The notes under the pieces are model-generated. The model made no database searches. It saw only the letters and a program-made list of their open reading frames with translations, and was not told the origin of the DNA. The translations under genes were made by a program, and so were the position numbers. A stretch of DNA of 64,000 nt, from positions 310,001-374,000 of the forward strand of contig CAWUEW020000001.1 of NCBI GenBank assembly GCA_963921255.3, written 5' to 3'. This DNA is from JANSYL01 sp963921255 (GTDB taxonomy: Bacteria > Pseudomonadota > Alphaproteobacteria > Rhodobacterales > Rhodobacteraceae). Positions 33,647 to 42,057 of this stretch are shown one piece after another. Within the stretch, counting starts at the first letter, position 1, and every line of letters starts with the position of its first letter.

Positions 33647-34801
33647 TTACGCGCCCCCGATGCGCCCCTGCCAAAGCTGCACCGTCAAACCGCCATGGGC
33701 CACGGGCCCAAGCCCCTCAAGGTCCAAACCCGTGGCCTTGGCCAAACCGCCATCGCTGGTCACGATCCCCACGCGCCAGCCCCGGAATCGGTCGGACAGA
33801 ACCGCGCCGAGCGCCCCGTAAAGGCCAAAGAGTTGCTTCCGGTTGCCGATGCGTGCGCCATAGGGCGGATTGGTCAGCACGATCCCCGGCGGACCCTTGG
33901 GGGGCATGACATCGCTCCGCGCGGCGCGCGTGAACTGGCACAGCGCGGCAACGCCCGCCCGCTCGGCATTGCCCGTCGCGCCCTGCACCGCGCCTTGGTC
34001 GCGGTCCGATCCGAAAAACCGTGGCACCGGCCCGCCCACCTGCGCCGCGCCCGCCGCGTCCCTGGTTTCCAAGTATCCCCGCCGGAGGCGTCCGCCATCG
34101 ACCTCGGCACCGGCGTCCAGCAGGTGCTCGAACGCAAAGCCGCGCGAGCGTCCCGGCATCAACCCGGCCGCGATCTCGGCGGCCTCCAGCACGATCGTGC
34201 CCGATCCGCACATCGGGTCCACCACCGCCTGCGATCCATCAAAATCCAACTGCCGCAGAAATCCCGCCGCCATCGTCTCACGCAAGGGGGCCTTGCCGAC
34301 AAAGGCCTTGTGCCCGCGCTTGTGCAGCGCGTCGCCGGTCGTGTCCAAGCTTATGGTGCACAGATCATCGTCGATCCGAACCTTCACGACCACGGCGGCC
34401 TCCGCCGACACGGGGAACCCCGCCGCCTCCAGCGCGCCGGCCACCCGCTGCGCGGCGGCCTTGTGGTGATAGATGCGCGACTTGCGGCAGGTCGCCTCGA
34501 CCCGCACCGCCGTCCCCGGCAGGATCCAATCCCGCCAGGCCAGCTTTTTCGCCCGCTTGTCCAATTGCGCCAGGTGCATCGCCCGAAACGCGGCCACCCG
34601 CCACAGCACCCGCACGGCGGAGCGTACCTCCATATTCGCGCGCGCCGCCTCGGCCAGCCCCCCTGCACAAAGCACCCCGCCCGGCACAATCGTTGCGGCC
34701 TGAAAGCCAAGCGCCCGCATCTCCTCGGCCAGCGGCGCCTCCAACCCGGGCGTGGCGGTCAGAGAGATTTGCGAAAGGTGATCTGGGGTCGGTGATGTCA
34801 T
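33647..34801 (-). CDS. THUMP-domain class I RNA methyltransferase (RlmL/YcbY-N type)
   Basis: 384 aa. N-terminal ferredoxin-like and THUMP region (LTATPGLEAPLAEEMRALGF...HHKAAAQRVAGAL...CTISLDTTGDALHKRGHK) and a Rossmann methyltransferase domain with VVDPMCGSGTIVLEAAEIAAGLMPGRSRGFAFE and the N6/N2-type motif LTNPPYGARIG. It probably makes m2G or a similar base in rRNA. The RlmL versus other THUMP assignment is not certain. Confidence 0.85.
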   Translation of the reverse strand: MTSPTPDHLSQISLTATPGLEAPLAEEMRALGFQAATIVPGGVLCAGGLAEAARANMEVRSAVRVLWRVAAFRAMHLAQLDKRAKKLAWRDWILPGTAVRVEATCRKSRIYHHKAAAQRVAGALEAAGFPVSAEAAVVVKVRIDDDLCTISLDTTGDALHKRGHKAFVGKAPLRETMAAGFLRQLDFDGSQAVVDPMCGSGTIVLEAAEIAAGLMPGRSRGFAFEHLLDAGAEVDGGRLRRGYLETRDAAGAAQVGGPVPRFFGSDRDQGAVQGATGNAERAGVAALCQFTRAARSDVMPPKGPPGIVLTNPPYGARIGNRKQLFGLYGALGAVLSDRFRGWRVGIVTSDGGLAKATGLDLEGLGPVAHGGLTVQLWQGRIGGA

Positions 34802-34894
34802 ACGCCCTCATACGCGGCAACGCCCCATGCCGCCAGCTTGCCAAGGCGCAAGGTCGATGTTTCACTTGCGCCAACTCGGATCGCGGAAAGACCT

Positions 34895-35917
34895 ATGCAG
34901 CTGAAGGAAGTAACCTGGCTCGCGGCGCTCGTGTGGCTTCTCTCGACAGTGGGGGCTGTATCGGCCTCCCTCACGGTCGTTTCGACCGAGCGATACACGA
35001 TCCACGAGATGCTGACGGCCCCGGTCTGCAACTTCATCATCACCGGTCCTATCGAACCTGGAGATGACGCCGCGTTGCAGACCTTTCTCGACACCCGCTT
35101 TCCCAACCCGGCCCCGGATGTCGAGGGATGGGTGGCCTGCCTGTCCGGCGAGGGTGGCACCTTTGAAACCGGCATCGCCATGGGCACGATCCTGGCCCAA
35201 CATCGTGTCGCCACACGCGTGCGCGCCGAAGACAGCTGTCTGTCGGCCTGCGCCGTGGCTTGGCTGTTCGGTAGCCTGTCGGAATGGGACGACACCGTGA
35301 ATGCACGCATCATGGATCGCGGTGCCCATATTGGGTTTCACGCGCCGAGCCTTCGGTTCGAGGCGGACCTCGTCCCCGGGGCTGTCGTACAGAACGCCTA
35401 TGCCGCCGCGCTGGTCAGCCTGTCGAACTTTGCCCAGGCCGCCGTGACCGCGCCGCGGACGACCGGCGATCTGGTGCTGCACCAGGATCTTCTGGTGAAT
35501 ATGCTCAATGTTGGGCCGGACGACTTCTACACCCTCGACACGGTCGCGCAGTTGGCGCGCTACGACGTCCTGCTGCCCTTCTACGGTTGGCAGTTTCCGC
35601 CCGAGATCTCGGATCCCGAAATCTGGCTGTCCAACGCCTGCGGCAATGCAATGCTGGCCGATGGTGACCCGTTTGACCCGGTCTTCTACGACGGATCGAC
35701 CAGCCTGCAGTACGCCATGGCGCCCGAACCGCCCCAAGGGTGGATGGGGTTCAACCCAAACGATTACTTTAGCCACGCCTGCCACATCCGCTTTGATCCC
35801 GACACCCGATTTATCCAGGTCCGCCTGTTCCGTGGCCCCAACGAACGCGCAAATCTCTTCCTCGGCATGTATGCCGCCTTGCGCTACGACACCCGGATCG
35901 ACGATCTTCCCCGATAA
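34895..35917 (+). CDS. Exported ClpP/crotonase-like periplasmic protein (COG3904 type)
   Basis: 340 aa. Signal peptide (MQLKEVTWLAALVWLLSTVGAVSA). The middle reads CLSGEGGTFETGIAMGTILAQHRVATRVRAEDSCLSACAVAWLFG, the ClpP-like fold pattern of COG3904 (Gly-rich loop, then S-C-L-S-A-C-A). Whether it is a protease is unknown, because a full Ser-His-Asp triad is not obvious. The C-terminal 150 residues have no recognised domain. The GGAAAG ribosome binding site supports ATG 34895. Confidence 0.65.
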   Translation: MQLKEVTWLAALVWLLSTVGAVSASLTVVSTERYTIHEMLTAPVCNFIITGPIEPGDDAALQTFLDTRFPNPAPDVEGWVACLSGEGGTFETGIAMGTILAQHRVATRVRAEDSCLSACAVAWLFGSLSEWDDTVNARIMDRGAHIGFHAPSLRFEADLVPGAVVQNAYAAALVSLSNFAQAAVTAPRTTGDLVLHQDLLVNMLNVGPDDFYTLDTVAQLARYDVLLPFYGWQFPPEISDPEIWLSNACGNAMLADGDPFDPVFYDGSTSLQYAMAPEPPQGWMGFNPNDYFSHACHIRFDPDTRFIQVRLFRGPNERANLFLGMYAALRYDTRIDDLPR

Positions 35918-35968
35918 ACCGGTGCCCCACCGCGCGCGCCCCATGACAAACGCCGAAAGAACGCCCCC

Positions 35969-37261
35969 ATGGTCGATATCGCCACCCGCGTCTACAATCA
36001 CAAATGGAAGATCGACCCGATCGTCCGCTCCCTGATCGACACGGATTTCTACAAACTCCTGATGTGCCAGTCGGTCTTCCGCAACCGGCCCGACACCACC
36101 GTCACCTTCTCGCTCATCAACCGCACAACGCGCATCCCGCTGGCGCGCCTGATCGACGAGGGCGAGCTGCGCGAACAACTCGACCACATCCGCACCCTGC
36201 GCCTGACCCGCGGCGAAAGCACCTGGATGCGCGGCAACACCTTCTACGGCAAGCGCCAGATGTTCACGCCCGAGTTCATGGACTGGTTCGAGAACCTGCA
36301 ACTGCCCCCCTACCACCTTGAGCGCGTGGGCGACCAATACGAACTGACCTTCGAAGGCAACTGGCCCGAGGTCATGCTCTGGGAAATCCCCGCGCTGGCC
36401 GTGCTCATGGAACTGCGCGGTCGCGCCGTCCTGCGCGATATGGGCCGGTTCGAGCTTCAGGTGCTCTACGCCCGCGCCATGACCAAGCTCTGGGAAAAGA
36501 TCGAGCGTCTGCACTCCATCCCCGACCTGCGCATCGCCGATTTCGGCACGCGGCGGCGGCATTCCTTCCTCTGGCAGGATTGGGCCGTGCAGGCCATGCA
36601 GGAAGGGCTGGGTGACGATTTCGCCGGCACTTCGAACTGCCTGATCGCCAAGAACCGCGACCTCGAAGCGATCGGCACCAACGCCCACGAACTGCCCATG
36701 GTGTATGCCGCGCTGGCCGAAACCGATGCCGCACTGGCCGCCGCCCCCTATGACGTGCTCAGCGATTGGCACGAGGAACATGACGGCAATCTGCGCATCA
36801 TCCTGCCCGACACTTACGGGACCGAGGGCTTCCTGACCCGCGCACCCGATTGGCTGACCCAATGGACGGGCATCCGCATTGATTCAGGCGACCCCGCCAA
36901 AGGGGCTGAAACTGCGATCAACTGGTGGCAATCCCGGGGCGAGGATCCGCGCGAGAAACTGGTGATCTTCTCCGACGGCCTCGACGTCGACAAGATCGAG
37001 GCGCTGCACACTCAATTCGCCCACCGCGTCCGCGTGTCCTTCGGCTGGGGCACGCTCCTGACCAACGATTTCCGCGGCCTCACCGACCATGACGCCCTCG
37101 CCCCGTTCTCCCTCGTCTGCAAAGCCGTCGCCGCCAACGGCCGCGCCACGGTGAAACTGTCCGACAACCCGGAAAAAGCCATGGGCCCGGAGGCCGAGAT
37201 TGACCGCTACAAACGGGTCTTCGGCGTCGGCGAGCAGGAACGGGTGGAGGTGGTGGTTTAA
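35969..37261 (+). CDS. pncB: Nicotinate phosphoribosyltransferase
   Basis: 430 aa. LIDTDFYKLLMCQSVFRNRPDTTVTFSLINRT at the N-terminus, FGTRRRHSFLWQDWAVQAM, GTSNCLIAKN (with the autophosphorylated His region AIGTNAHELPMVYAAL) and RIDSGDPAKGAE are PncB hallmarks. It makes nicotinate mononucleotide from nicotinate, PRPP and ATP. GC content falls sharply immediately after its stop codon, which marks the border of accessory DNA. Confidence 0.96.
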   Translation: MVDIATRVYNHKWKIDPIVRSLIDTDFYKLLMCQSVFRNRPDTTVTFSLINRTTRIPLARLIDEGELREQLDHIRTLRLTRGESTWMRGNTFYGKRQMFTPEFMDWFENLQLPPYHLERVGDQYELTFEGNWPEVMLWEIPALAVLMELRGRAVLRDMGRFELQVLYARAMTKLWEKIERLHSIPDLRIADFGTRRRHSFLWQDWAVQAMQEGLGDDFAGTSNCLIAKNRDLEAIGTNAHELPMVYAALAETDAALAAAPYDVLSDWHEEHDGNLRIILPDTYGTEGFLTRAPDWLTQWTGIRIDSGDPAKGAETAINWWQSRGEDPREKLVIFSDGLDVDKIEALHTQFAHRVRVSFGWGTLLTNDFRGLTDHDALAPFSLVCKAVAANGRATVKLSDNPEKAMGPEAEIDRYKRVFGVGEQERVEVVV

Positions 37262-37795
37262 ATGATCGATAGAAACCTCGAGGAGTACAAGGAGATAAGT
37301 GCATCGATCCGATTACTAAATGAATCAGTAATCAGAATGTTTACTGGTTTATTGGCGCTGTCAGGTGGATTTTTGGTTGCTGTGTTCAGATTCTCGGAGA
37401 TTTCTGGTGGATTTGACATGATAAAGAACGGAACACTGTTAATTGCAATATCTGCATTTACGTTATTCGGTCTTATCATACTAAATTTCCGCTGCTCCAC
37501 AATTAATCGAATGAGTGCCTATCGCTCACTCATTTCAACGGAGCGCTTTTCACCGTCAAAACTCGTCACGTACCTCTCGGACATAGGGACCGAGGCGAAA
37601 GCCGGCATCGACGCAAGCAAAGACACGAAACCCGAGGGAATTATATCGCAAAGTAACACTGCTCTGGATTATTCCTGTTCCAGCTTTGGCCTCCCGGCTT
37701 TGAGCGGATTAAAGAACGCGCCGCCCAAGTCTTCCATATCCGCACCCGGCATGTCGTATTCAGTTTCCATCTCGGCCTTGGTTGGCTGGAAGTGA
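37262..37795 (+). pseudogene. AT-rich membrane-protein gene cut by the IS1595-family element
   Basis: The ATG touches the pncB stop. The first ~124 codons (37262-37635) encode an N-terminal helix (MIDRNLEEYKEISASIRLLNESVIRM) and two hydrophobic segments (FTGLLALSGGFLVAVF and GTLLIAISAFTLFGLIIL), then a soluble part. At 37636 the left terminal inverted repeat of the element begins, and the remaining codons to 37795 are element DNA. No continuation is found beyond 41113. Codon use and low GC differ from all neighbours. Unknown function. The two-helix layout is compatible with many membrane effectors but nothing specific can be claimed. Confidence 0.7.
37636..37658 (+). repeat. Left terminal inverted repeat of the IS1595-family element
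   Basis: Begins GGGAATTATATC and ends AAGTAACA. All 23 bases are the exact reverse complement of 41091-41113. It lies 11 bases beyond the stop codon of the 56-aa cargo protein. Confidence 0.95.
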
Positions 37796-37839
37796 GAATC
37801 GGCCAGCTTTTCTTTAAGCGTTTTGGGTTTGTTGGTCAT
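37669..37839 (-). CDS. Small cargo protein of 56 aa, last gene of the element
   Basis: ATG 37837-37839 to TAA 37669-37671. It begins MTNKPKTLKEKLADSHF and continues QPTKAEMETEYDMPG, then ADMEDLGGAFFNPLKAG and RPKLEQE. Charged and soluble, with no cysteine and no membrane segment. It follows the DUF262-HNH stop by 15 bases on the same strand and ends 11 bases before the left terminal repeat, so it belongs to the element. I do not recognise the family. Regulator, antitoxin-like or restriction-modulating roles are possible but unsupported. Confidence 0.7.
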   Translation of the reverse strand: MTNKPKTLKEKLADSHFQPTKAEMETEYDMPGADMEDLGGAFFNPLKAGRPKLEQE

Positions 37840-37854
37840 GTTTGGCGCTCGCGT

Positions 37855-38937
37855 TTAGTTGTTTGATTTTCGGCGGTTACAGTACTTGCAAAGCATTTGG
37901 CAGTTATCCGCCACGGTCTTTCCACCTTGTGACCAAGGCTTGATATGGTCACCTTCCATCTGACTTATGTCAAATTGCTCGTTACAGATCGGGCAAACAC
38001 CGTCTTGACGCTCAAACGCCTCAAGCTTCATCGCGCCTGTGAACGCCCTAATGCTCAGGTGCCGCTCATCGCCGTCCAGCACGTAAGGATAGACACCCGC
38101 TTTCCGTGTCACGTCATCATCCATGAGCAGACGCTTGATCTCTGCCTCAAGCGTGTCAGGGTCCAGATCGGTCTCTTTGAATTGGTTGTAGAGCGGCCCC
38201 CATGCAACGCCTTTCATCTCTTTGCGATACTTGGGAAACGTCGCGTGCACCCAATCGATGACAGAGCGGAAGTGGTTCCATAGCGTAACGGCGCTGTTGT
38301 CGCGCTGATGCGCCGACATGTAGCTTTCAACATCACCGTCATTGATCCACCTGATCGCAGTTTCAAGGTAGTCCTGACGGATGGAATGGCCTTTCAGGTA
38401 CTTGCTGCCGATGCTGTAAGCTGGGCAGTTTGGTCGGCTGAAATACCTCTTTGCATCCGACACCCAAAGCCCGTGATAGACGGCGTTTCGCAATTCCTGG
38501 TCGGTCAGAATCTCGCCCGCAATGTTGATCACCTCGAACCACTCCAGTCTCTCGCTGTCCGTCCCGGAGCAGGTGTAGATCATGAGATCATAGTTCAGGA
38601 TTTGCTCTTGATGGTCAGCTTGCAGGTTGTGGAAAGCCAGCCCGTCAATGGAAAAAGCACCCTTCACGTATTGGCAAACCGAGATGGTGCGCTGCTGGCC
38701 GTCAATGATCTCGAACCTGTCATTGCCAATATCGGCCCAATACATGGTGTTGAGGGGAAGCCCGTTGCGGATCGTGTTGATCACGGCGTCACGCTGCTTG
38801 TCGCCATAGACAAATTCGCGTTGATAGGCAGGCCGTATATCAAGCTTGCCGCCATATCCCCGGACACCGCCGTCCCCGCCGTCGCAGTAGCCTTCAACCA
38901 GTTCCCGGACGGTCACTGTACGCAAGTCAATTTTCAT
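37855..38937 (-). CDS. DUF262 / HNH endonuclease protein
   Basis: 360 aa. The N-terminal DUF262 domain has QREFVYGDKQRDAVINTIRNGLPLNTMYW and the DGQQR motif at 79-83 (FEIIDGQQRT), as in GmrS-like NTPase/nuclease proteins. The C-terminal zinc-type HNH nuclease is CPICNEQFDISQMEGDHIKPW...NCQMLCKYCNRRK (Cys315/318 and Cys350/353, His about 331). It could act as the DNA-cutting half of a restriction system with the methyltransferase upstream, whose stop it overlaps by 4 bases (38934-38937). Function is inferred. Confidence 0.85.
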   Translation of the reverse strand: MKIDLRTVTVRELVEGYCDGGDGGVRGYGGKLDIRPAYQREFVYGDKQRDAVINTIRNGLPLNTMYWADIGNDRFEIIDGQQRTISVCQYVKGAFSIDGLAFHNLQADHQEQILNYDLMIYTCSGTDSERLEWFEVINIAGEILTDQELRNAVYHGLWVSDAKRYFSRPNCPAYSIGSKYLKGHSIRQDYLETAIRWINDGDVESYMSAHQRDNSAVTLWNHFRSVIDWVHATFPKYRKEMKGVAWGPLYNQFKETDLDPDTLEAEIKRLLMDDDVTRKAGVYPYVLDGDERHLSIRAFTGAMKLEAFERQDGVCPICNEQFDISQMEGDHIKPWSQGGKTVADNCQMLCKYCNRRKSNN

Positions 38938-40046
38938 GACTGGAACTTACGGGATTTTATAAAAATTCGTCTATAAATACAATGAACTACGTCGTTTCCA
39001 CTTTCATCCTCCAGATAGTTTCCCCGGGAAGGCTTCCCTTTGAGCATAGGGTATCCATTCGCCTTTTGGCCTGACAATCCGGTTTTCCTTCCCCCATCCA
39101 GCCTCTTTTCAACGTAGTCGTCATAGAACTTATGGCTTTTGAAGCCATGGTCCCACAAAGACGAAAACCCCAATATCTCGAACTGATCGGGATTGTACTT
39201 GTCCAGAAAGGTGATCGGCACACCCATCGCTCCGGCCCAATCCATCGGAATATCATTGGTCTTGCTGACCTCGATAGCGTCGTAATTGTCGTAAGTCGGG
39301 TAATCCTCAGGCGCATACCTGCGGTACAGGATCAGTTCCTCGTGCCGCTTGTCATGGTCGAGGTTCGTGAACCAGCGAACGCCTTTGACCTTGATAAACC
39401 TGTTTCCACCTTCATCAATCCATGCCGTCGCAGCATCAAGTGGATAGTGATCCGGAACTCCAAACGTCCGATCCCCGCTCTTGATGCTGGGGCCGAACCA
39501 GACCTTGTTATCCTTGATCAGTGGGAAAAAGTCCTTGTAGGTGACAGCGTTCATGTTTCCGATAATCAGAAATTTTTTGTCGTATTTCATCAACTGCGCG
39601 ACGTATTCGCGGAACAATGAAAAGGGCGGGTTCGTCACCACGATGTCCGCTTGCTTGAGAATGTCGATGCATTCCTGAGTGCGAAAATCGCCGTCACCAT
39701 CCAGATGGGTAATGCCGATATCCTCGGCCCTTGGTACAACATCCCCGTCCCGGAAACCGTCATATTCCAGTTTGATCGCCCGCTCGCAGTCATGCCGCGA
39801 AAAAAGGTCCGGATTCTGGTTCTTGTAGCAGGTGGTGATCAGTTTCCTGAGACCCAGAAACTCGAAGTTGTGACTGAAATAGTGAAAGAAGTTGCTGACG
39901 CGCGGATCGTCGCAGTTGCAATAGACAACCTTGCCTTTGAAATGCTTCTTATAGTGACGCAGTTCGTTTTCTATGTCTGACAGTTGCGTGTAGAACTCAT
40001 CGTTCTTGGCCTTTCTGGCCGAGATAAGGTTTTGTGCCATGATCAC
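38934..40046 (-). CDS. EcoRI-type adenine-specific DNA methyltransferase
   Basis: 370 aa. ARKAKNDEFYTQLSDIENELRHYKKHFKGKVVYCNCDDP at the N-terminus and the catalytic motif IV NPPF at 139-142 (ADIVVTNPPFSLFREYVAQL) match the M.EcoRI-like group of N6-adenine methylases. The target sequence cannot be predicted. The start overlaps the transposase stop (ATGA, 40043-40046), so it is translated from the transposase mRNA. It probably protects DNA from the DUF262-HNH protein (inference). Confidence 0.85.
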   Translation of the reverse strand: MIMAQNLISARKAKNDEFYTQLSDIENELRHYKKHFKGKVVYCNCDDPRVSNFFHYFSHNFEFLGLRKLITTCYKNQNPDLFSRHDCERAIKLEYDGFRDGDVVPRAEDIGITHLDGDGDFRTQECIDILKQADIVVTNPPFSLFREYVAQLMKYDKKFLIIGNMNAVTYKDFFPLIKDNKVWFGPSIKSGDRTFGVPDHYPLDAATAWIDEGGNRFIKVKGVRWFTNLDHDKRHEELILYRRYAPEDYPTYDNYDAIEVSKTNDIPMDWAGAMGVPITFLDKYNPDQFEILGFSSLWDHGFKSHKFYDDYVEKRLDGGRKTGLSGQKANGYPMLKGKPSRGNYLEDESGNDVVHCIYRRIFIKSRKFQS

Positions 40047-41032
40047 GCACCATTGCGCGTGATTGGCTTTGCTCCGCTGCTCAACCCGTTATCGGCAATC
40101 AGGTCCACGTAGCGCAGCCGCTTTCCGTCCATCCCCGAGACCAAGCTGCCCATCTGGTCGATGGTATCTTTTGGGCGGTTGTTGTGGCGCCCCGAGAACT
40201 CGTCCACGTAGCGTTGCAGGTGTTTGGGCGACATTTTGTGATACACGCCATCAACGCCGCGCTTCATGGGTGCCCAGAAGCTTTCCAGCCCGTTTGTATG
40301 AGCCATATCGCGGACGTACTCGCCCGCTGAATGGTTTACCGCCTCATGGGGCCTGTCGATGCCCTTATACGCCTTGGCCTCATCCGTGTAGACTTGTGCG
40401 CCATCGGCGGTGTGATCGGTCACGAAACCCTGCAACGTCTCCGCGTCGGTCCTCTCAACCACCTTGGCATGAACCTTTCCCGTCGCACGGTCGCGGACAC
40501 CAGAAACGGCGCTCTTGCCCACCGCCCCGCGCCCGGCTCTCAACTTCTTCTTCGCGTGCTTGTTCTTCTCCTTGCCACCCATATAGGTCTCATCGGCCTC
40601 AACCGGGCCGTCAAAGATCGGCGTCTTGGTCGCATAGGCTTCCCGAAGGCGATGCAGCATGAACCAAGCAGCCTTCTGGCCGATCCCAAGTTCCCGGTGC
40701 AACTTCATCGAAGACACACCCTTGAGGCTGGTTGTAAACAGGTAAATTCCAACGGCCCAAACCCGGTAAGACAGTTTGGAACTCTGCATGACACTGCCAA
40801 TCCGAACTGTGAACATCGGCTTGTTGGGGCAATCCCGGCAACGGTGGGTCATGCTCTTGTGGTTAACGCCAACCCGAACATTGTCCGATCCGCAATGCGG
40901 GCAATAAGGACCATCCGGCCAACGCTGTTCCTCGATCCACTCTCGCGCTTTGGTCTCATCGCTGAACATGTCCGCGATTTGCAGAAGCGTCAAACCTTTG
41001 CGCTGATGCTTGCCGGGTGCTTTCTGTGTCAT
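40043..41032 (-). CDS. IS1595-family transposase
   Basis: 329 aa. N-terminal zinc ribbon CPHCGSDNV...HRCRDC (Cys44, 47, 65, 68), then a DDE catalytic domain: Asp147 in VEADETYMGG, Asp217 in VYTDEAKAY and Glu250 with Asn247 in HTNGLESFWAPMKRG. This arrangement is that of IS1595 (ISXO2-like). It is intact and likely active. A ribosome binding site AGAGGTGA lies upstream. It heads the four-gene leftward unit. Confidence 0.95.
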   Translation of the reverse strand: MTQKAPGKHQRKGLTLLQIADMFSDETKAREWIEEQRWPDGPYCPHCGSDNVRVGVNHKSMTHRCRDCPNKPMFTVRIGSVMQSSKLSYRVWAVGIYLFTTSLKGVSSMKLHRELGIGQKAAWFMLHRLREAYATKTPIFDGPVEADETYMGGKEKNKHAKKKLRAGRGAVGKSAVSGVRDRATGKVHAKVVERTDAETLQGFVTDHTADGAQVYTDEAKAYKGIDRPHEAVNHSAGEYVRDMAHTNGLESFWAPMKRGVDGVYHKMSPKHLQRYVDEFSGRHNNRPKDTIDQMGSLVSGMDGKRLRYVDLIADNGLSSGAKPITRNGA

Positions 41033-41046
41033 AGCTCACCTCTTGA

Positions 41047-41076
41047 AGTGACTATATGTTATATCACAGAGTCACT
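41047..41076 (-). promoter_or_regulatory. Promoter and inverted repeat at the head of the element operon
   Basis: AGTGACT (41047-41053) and AGTCACT (41070-41076) are inverted repeats flanking a TATAAC-like -10 (41058-41063 read on the minus strand), just inside the right terminal repeat. This looks like an operator that would repress the transposase-methyltransferase unit. The binding protein is unknown. Confidence 0.5.
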
Positions 41077-41090
41077 AGGGGCAAGGAAAA

Positions 41091-41113
41091 TGTTACTTTG
41101 CGATATAATTCCC
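41091..41113 (+). repeat. Right terminal inverted repeat of the IS1595-family element
   Basis: Reads TGTTACTT...ATATAATTCCC, the exact reverse complement of 37636-37658 over all 23 bases. Confidence 0.95.
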
Positions 41114-41215
41114 AAATTTACGGCCTGTTTGTCCGCCCGGACGCGCGATTCGGTTTGCTGTTCGGCCCCGTGCGCCGTAGCGTCGCGGCGCCACATCCGA
41201 GACCACGAGGCTCCC

Positions 41216-41941
41216 ATGGACCACATCGCAGATCGCCAAGACCTCGCCGTCGCGTTTCGCTGGACAGCGCGCGAGAACATGCACGAAGGCGTCGCCAACC
41301 ATTTCTCGCTGGCGGTGAACGATGACGGGACCCGGTTCCTGATCAATCCCAAGAAGCATTTCAGCCAGATCAAGGCCTCGGACCTCTGGGTCATCGACGC
41401 AAATGACCCGGACAGCGCGATCGGCGAAGACGGCCCCGATCCGACGGCCTGGGGTCTGCACGCCAGCCTGCACCGCCATGTGCCCCACGCGCGCTGTGCC
41501 ATGCATGTGCATTCGACCTACGCCACGGCCCTGGCCAGCCTCAAGGACAGCCGCCTGCCCGCGATCGATCAATCCTCGGCCATGTTCTACAACCGCCAGG
41601 TCATCGACGAAGATTACGGCGGGCTTGCGCTGGAAGAAGAAGGCACCCGCTGCGCCCGCCTGTTCCAGGACCCGTCGGTGCGGACGATGGTCATGGGCAA
41701 CCACGGCGTGCTGTTCATCGGTGAAACCGTCGCCGAGGTGTTCATGCGCATGTACTACTTTGAGCGCGCCGCCCGGACCTACCTCATCGCGCTGGCCTCT
41801 GGCCTGCCACTGAGAGAGATGCCGCACGAAGTCGCGGAAACCACCGCCCGCCAGCAAGAAGGCGACGCGGTGGCCGAGGCCGATTTCCTGAAGGGCATGC
41901 GCGCTGTTCTGGATGCGCAGGAGCCGGACTACGCCACCTGA
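41216..41941 (+). CDS. Class II aldolase/adducin family protein
   Basis: 241 aa. Zinc-binding histidines appear in HVHSTYATALAS and VMGNHGVLFIG, with the family N-terminus LAVAFRWTARENMHEGVANHFSLAVNDDG. It may be a sugar-phosphate or hydroxy-acid aldolase or a non-catalytic relative. The substrate is unknown. The start at 41216 has GAGG upstream. The gene begins only 102 bases from the IS end, so its natural promoter may have been disturbed by the insertion. Confidence 0.85.
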   Translation: MDHIADRQDLAVAFRWTARENMHEGVANHFSLAVNDDGTRFLINPKKHFSQIKASDLWVIDANDPDSAIGEDGPDPTAWGLHASLHRHVPHARCAMHVHSTYATALASLKDSRLPAIDQSSAMFYNRQVIDEDYGGLALEEEGTRCARLFQDPSVRTMVMGNHGVLFIGETVAEVFMRMYYFERAARTYLIALASGLPLREMPHEVAETTARQQEGDAVAEADFLKGMRAVLDAQEPDYAT

Positions 41942-42057
41942 TCCGCGCCGAACTCACCCGAACTGACGGCCAGCCGACCCAGGCGCCCATCGGAGCGCAG
42001 CGACCAAAAAACCGTGCGGGCCACAGGCCCGCGCCTTTGGATTGCTTGCGGTCGCGG

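Larger units (their letters stand above)
37636..41113 (-). mobile_element. IS1595-family element with methyltransferase, DUF262-HNH and small-protein cargo (3478 bp)
   Basis: Bounded by perfect 23-bp terminal inverted repeats: 37636-37658 (GGGAATTATATCGC...) and 41091-41113 (...GCGATATAATTCCC). Inside, one leftward unit encodes transposase, EcoRI-type adenine methyltransferase, DUF262-HNH protein and a 56-aa protein, with 4-base overlaps or short gaps. The expected 8-bp target duplication is absent: flanks are AAACCCGA (left) and AAATTTAC (right). IS1595 members with passenger genes are known, and this one fits that pattern. Confidence 0.9.

Noticed and set aside
37628..41121. 8-bp target duplication around the IS element
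   Set aside because: Flanking octamers AAACCCGA and AAATTTAC do not match, so none is annotated.
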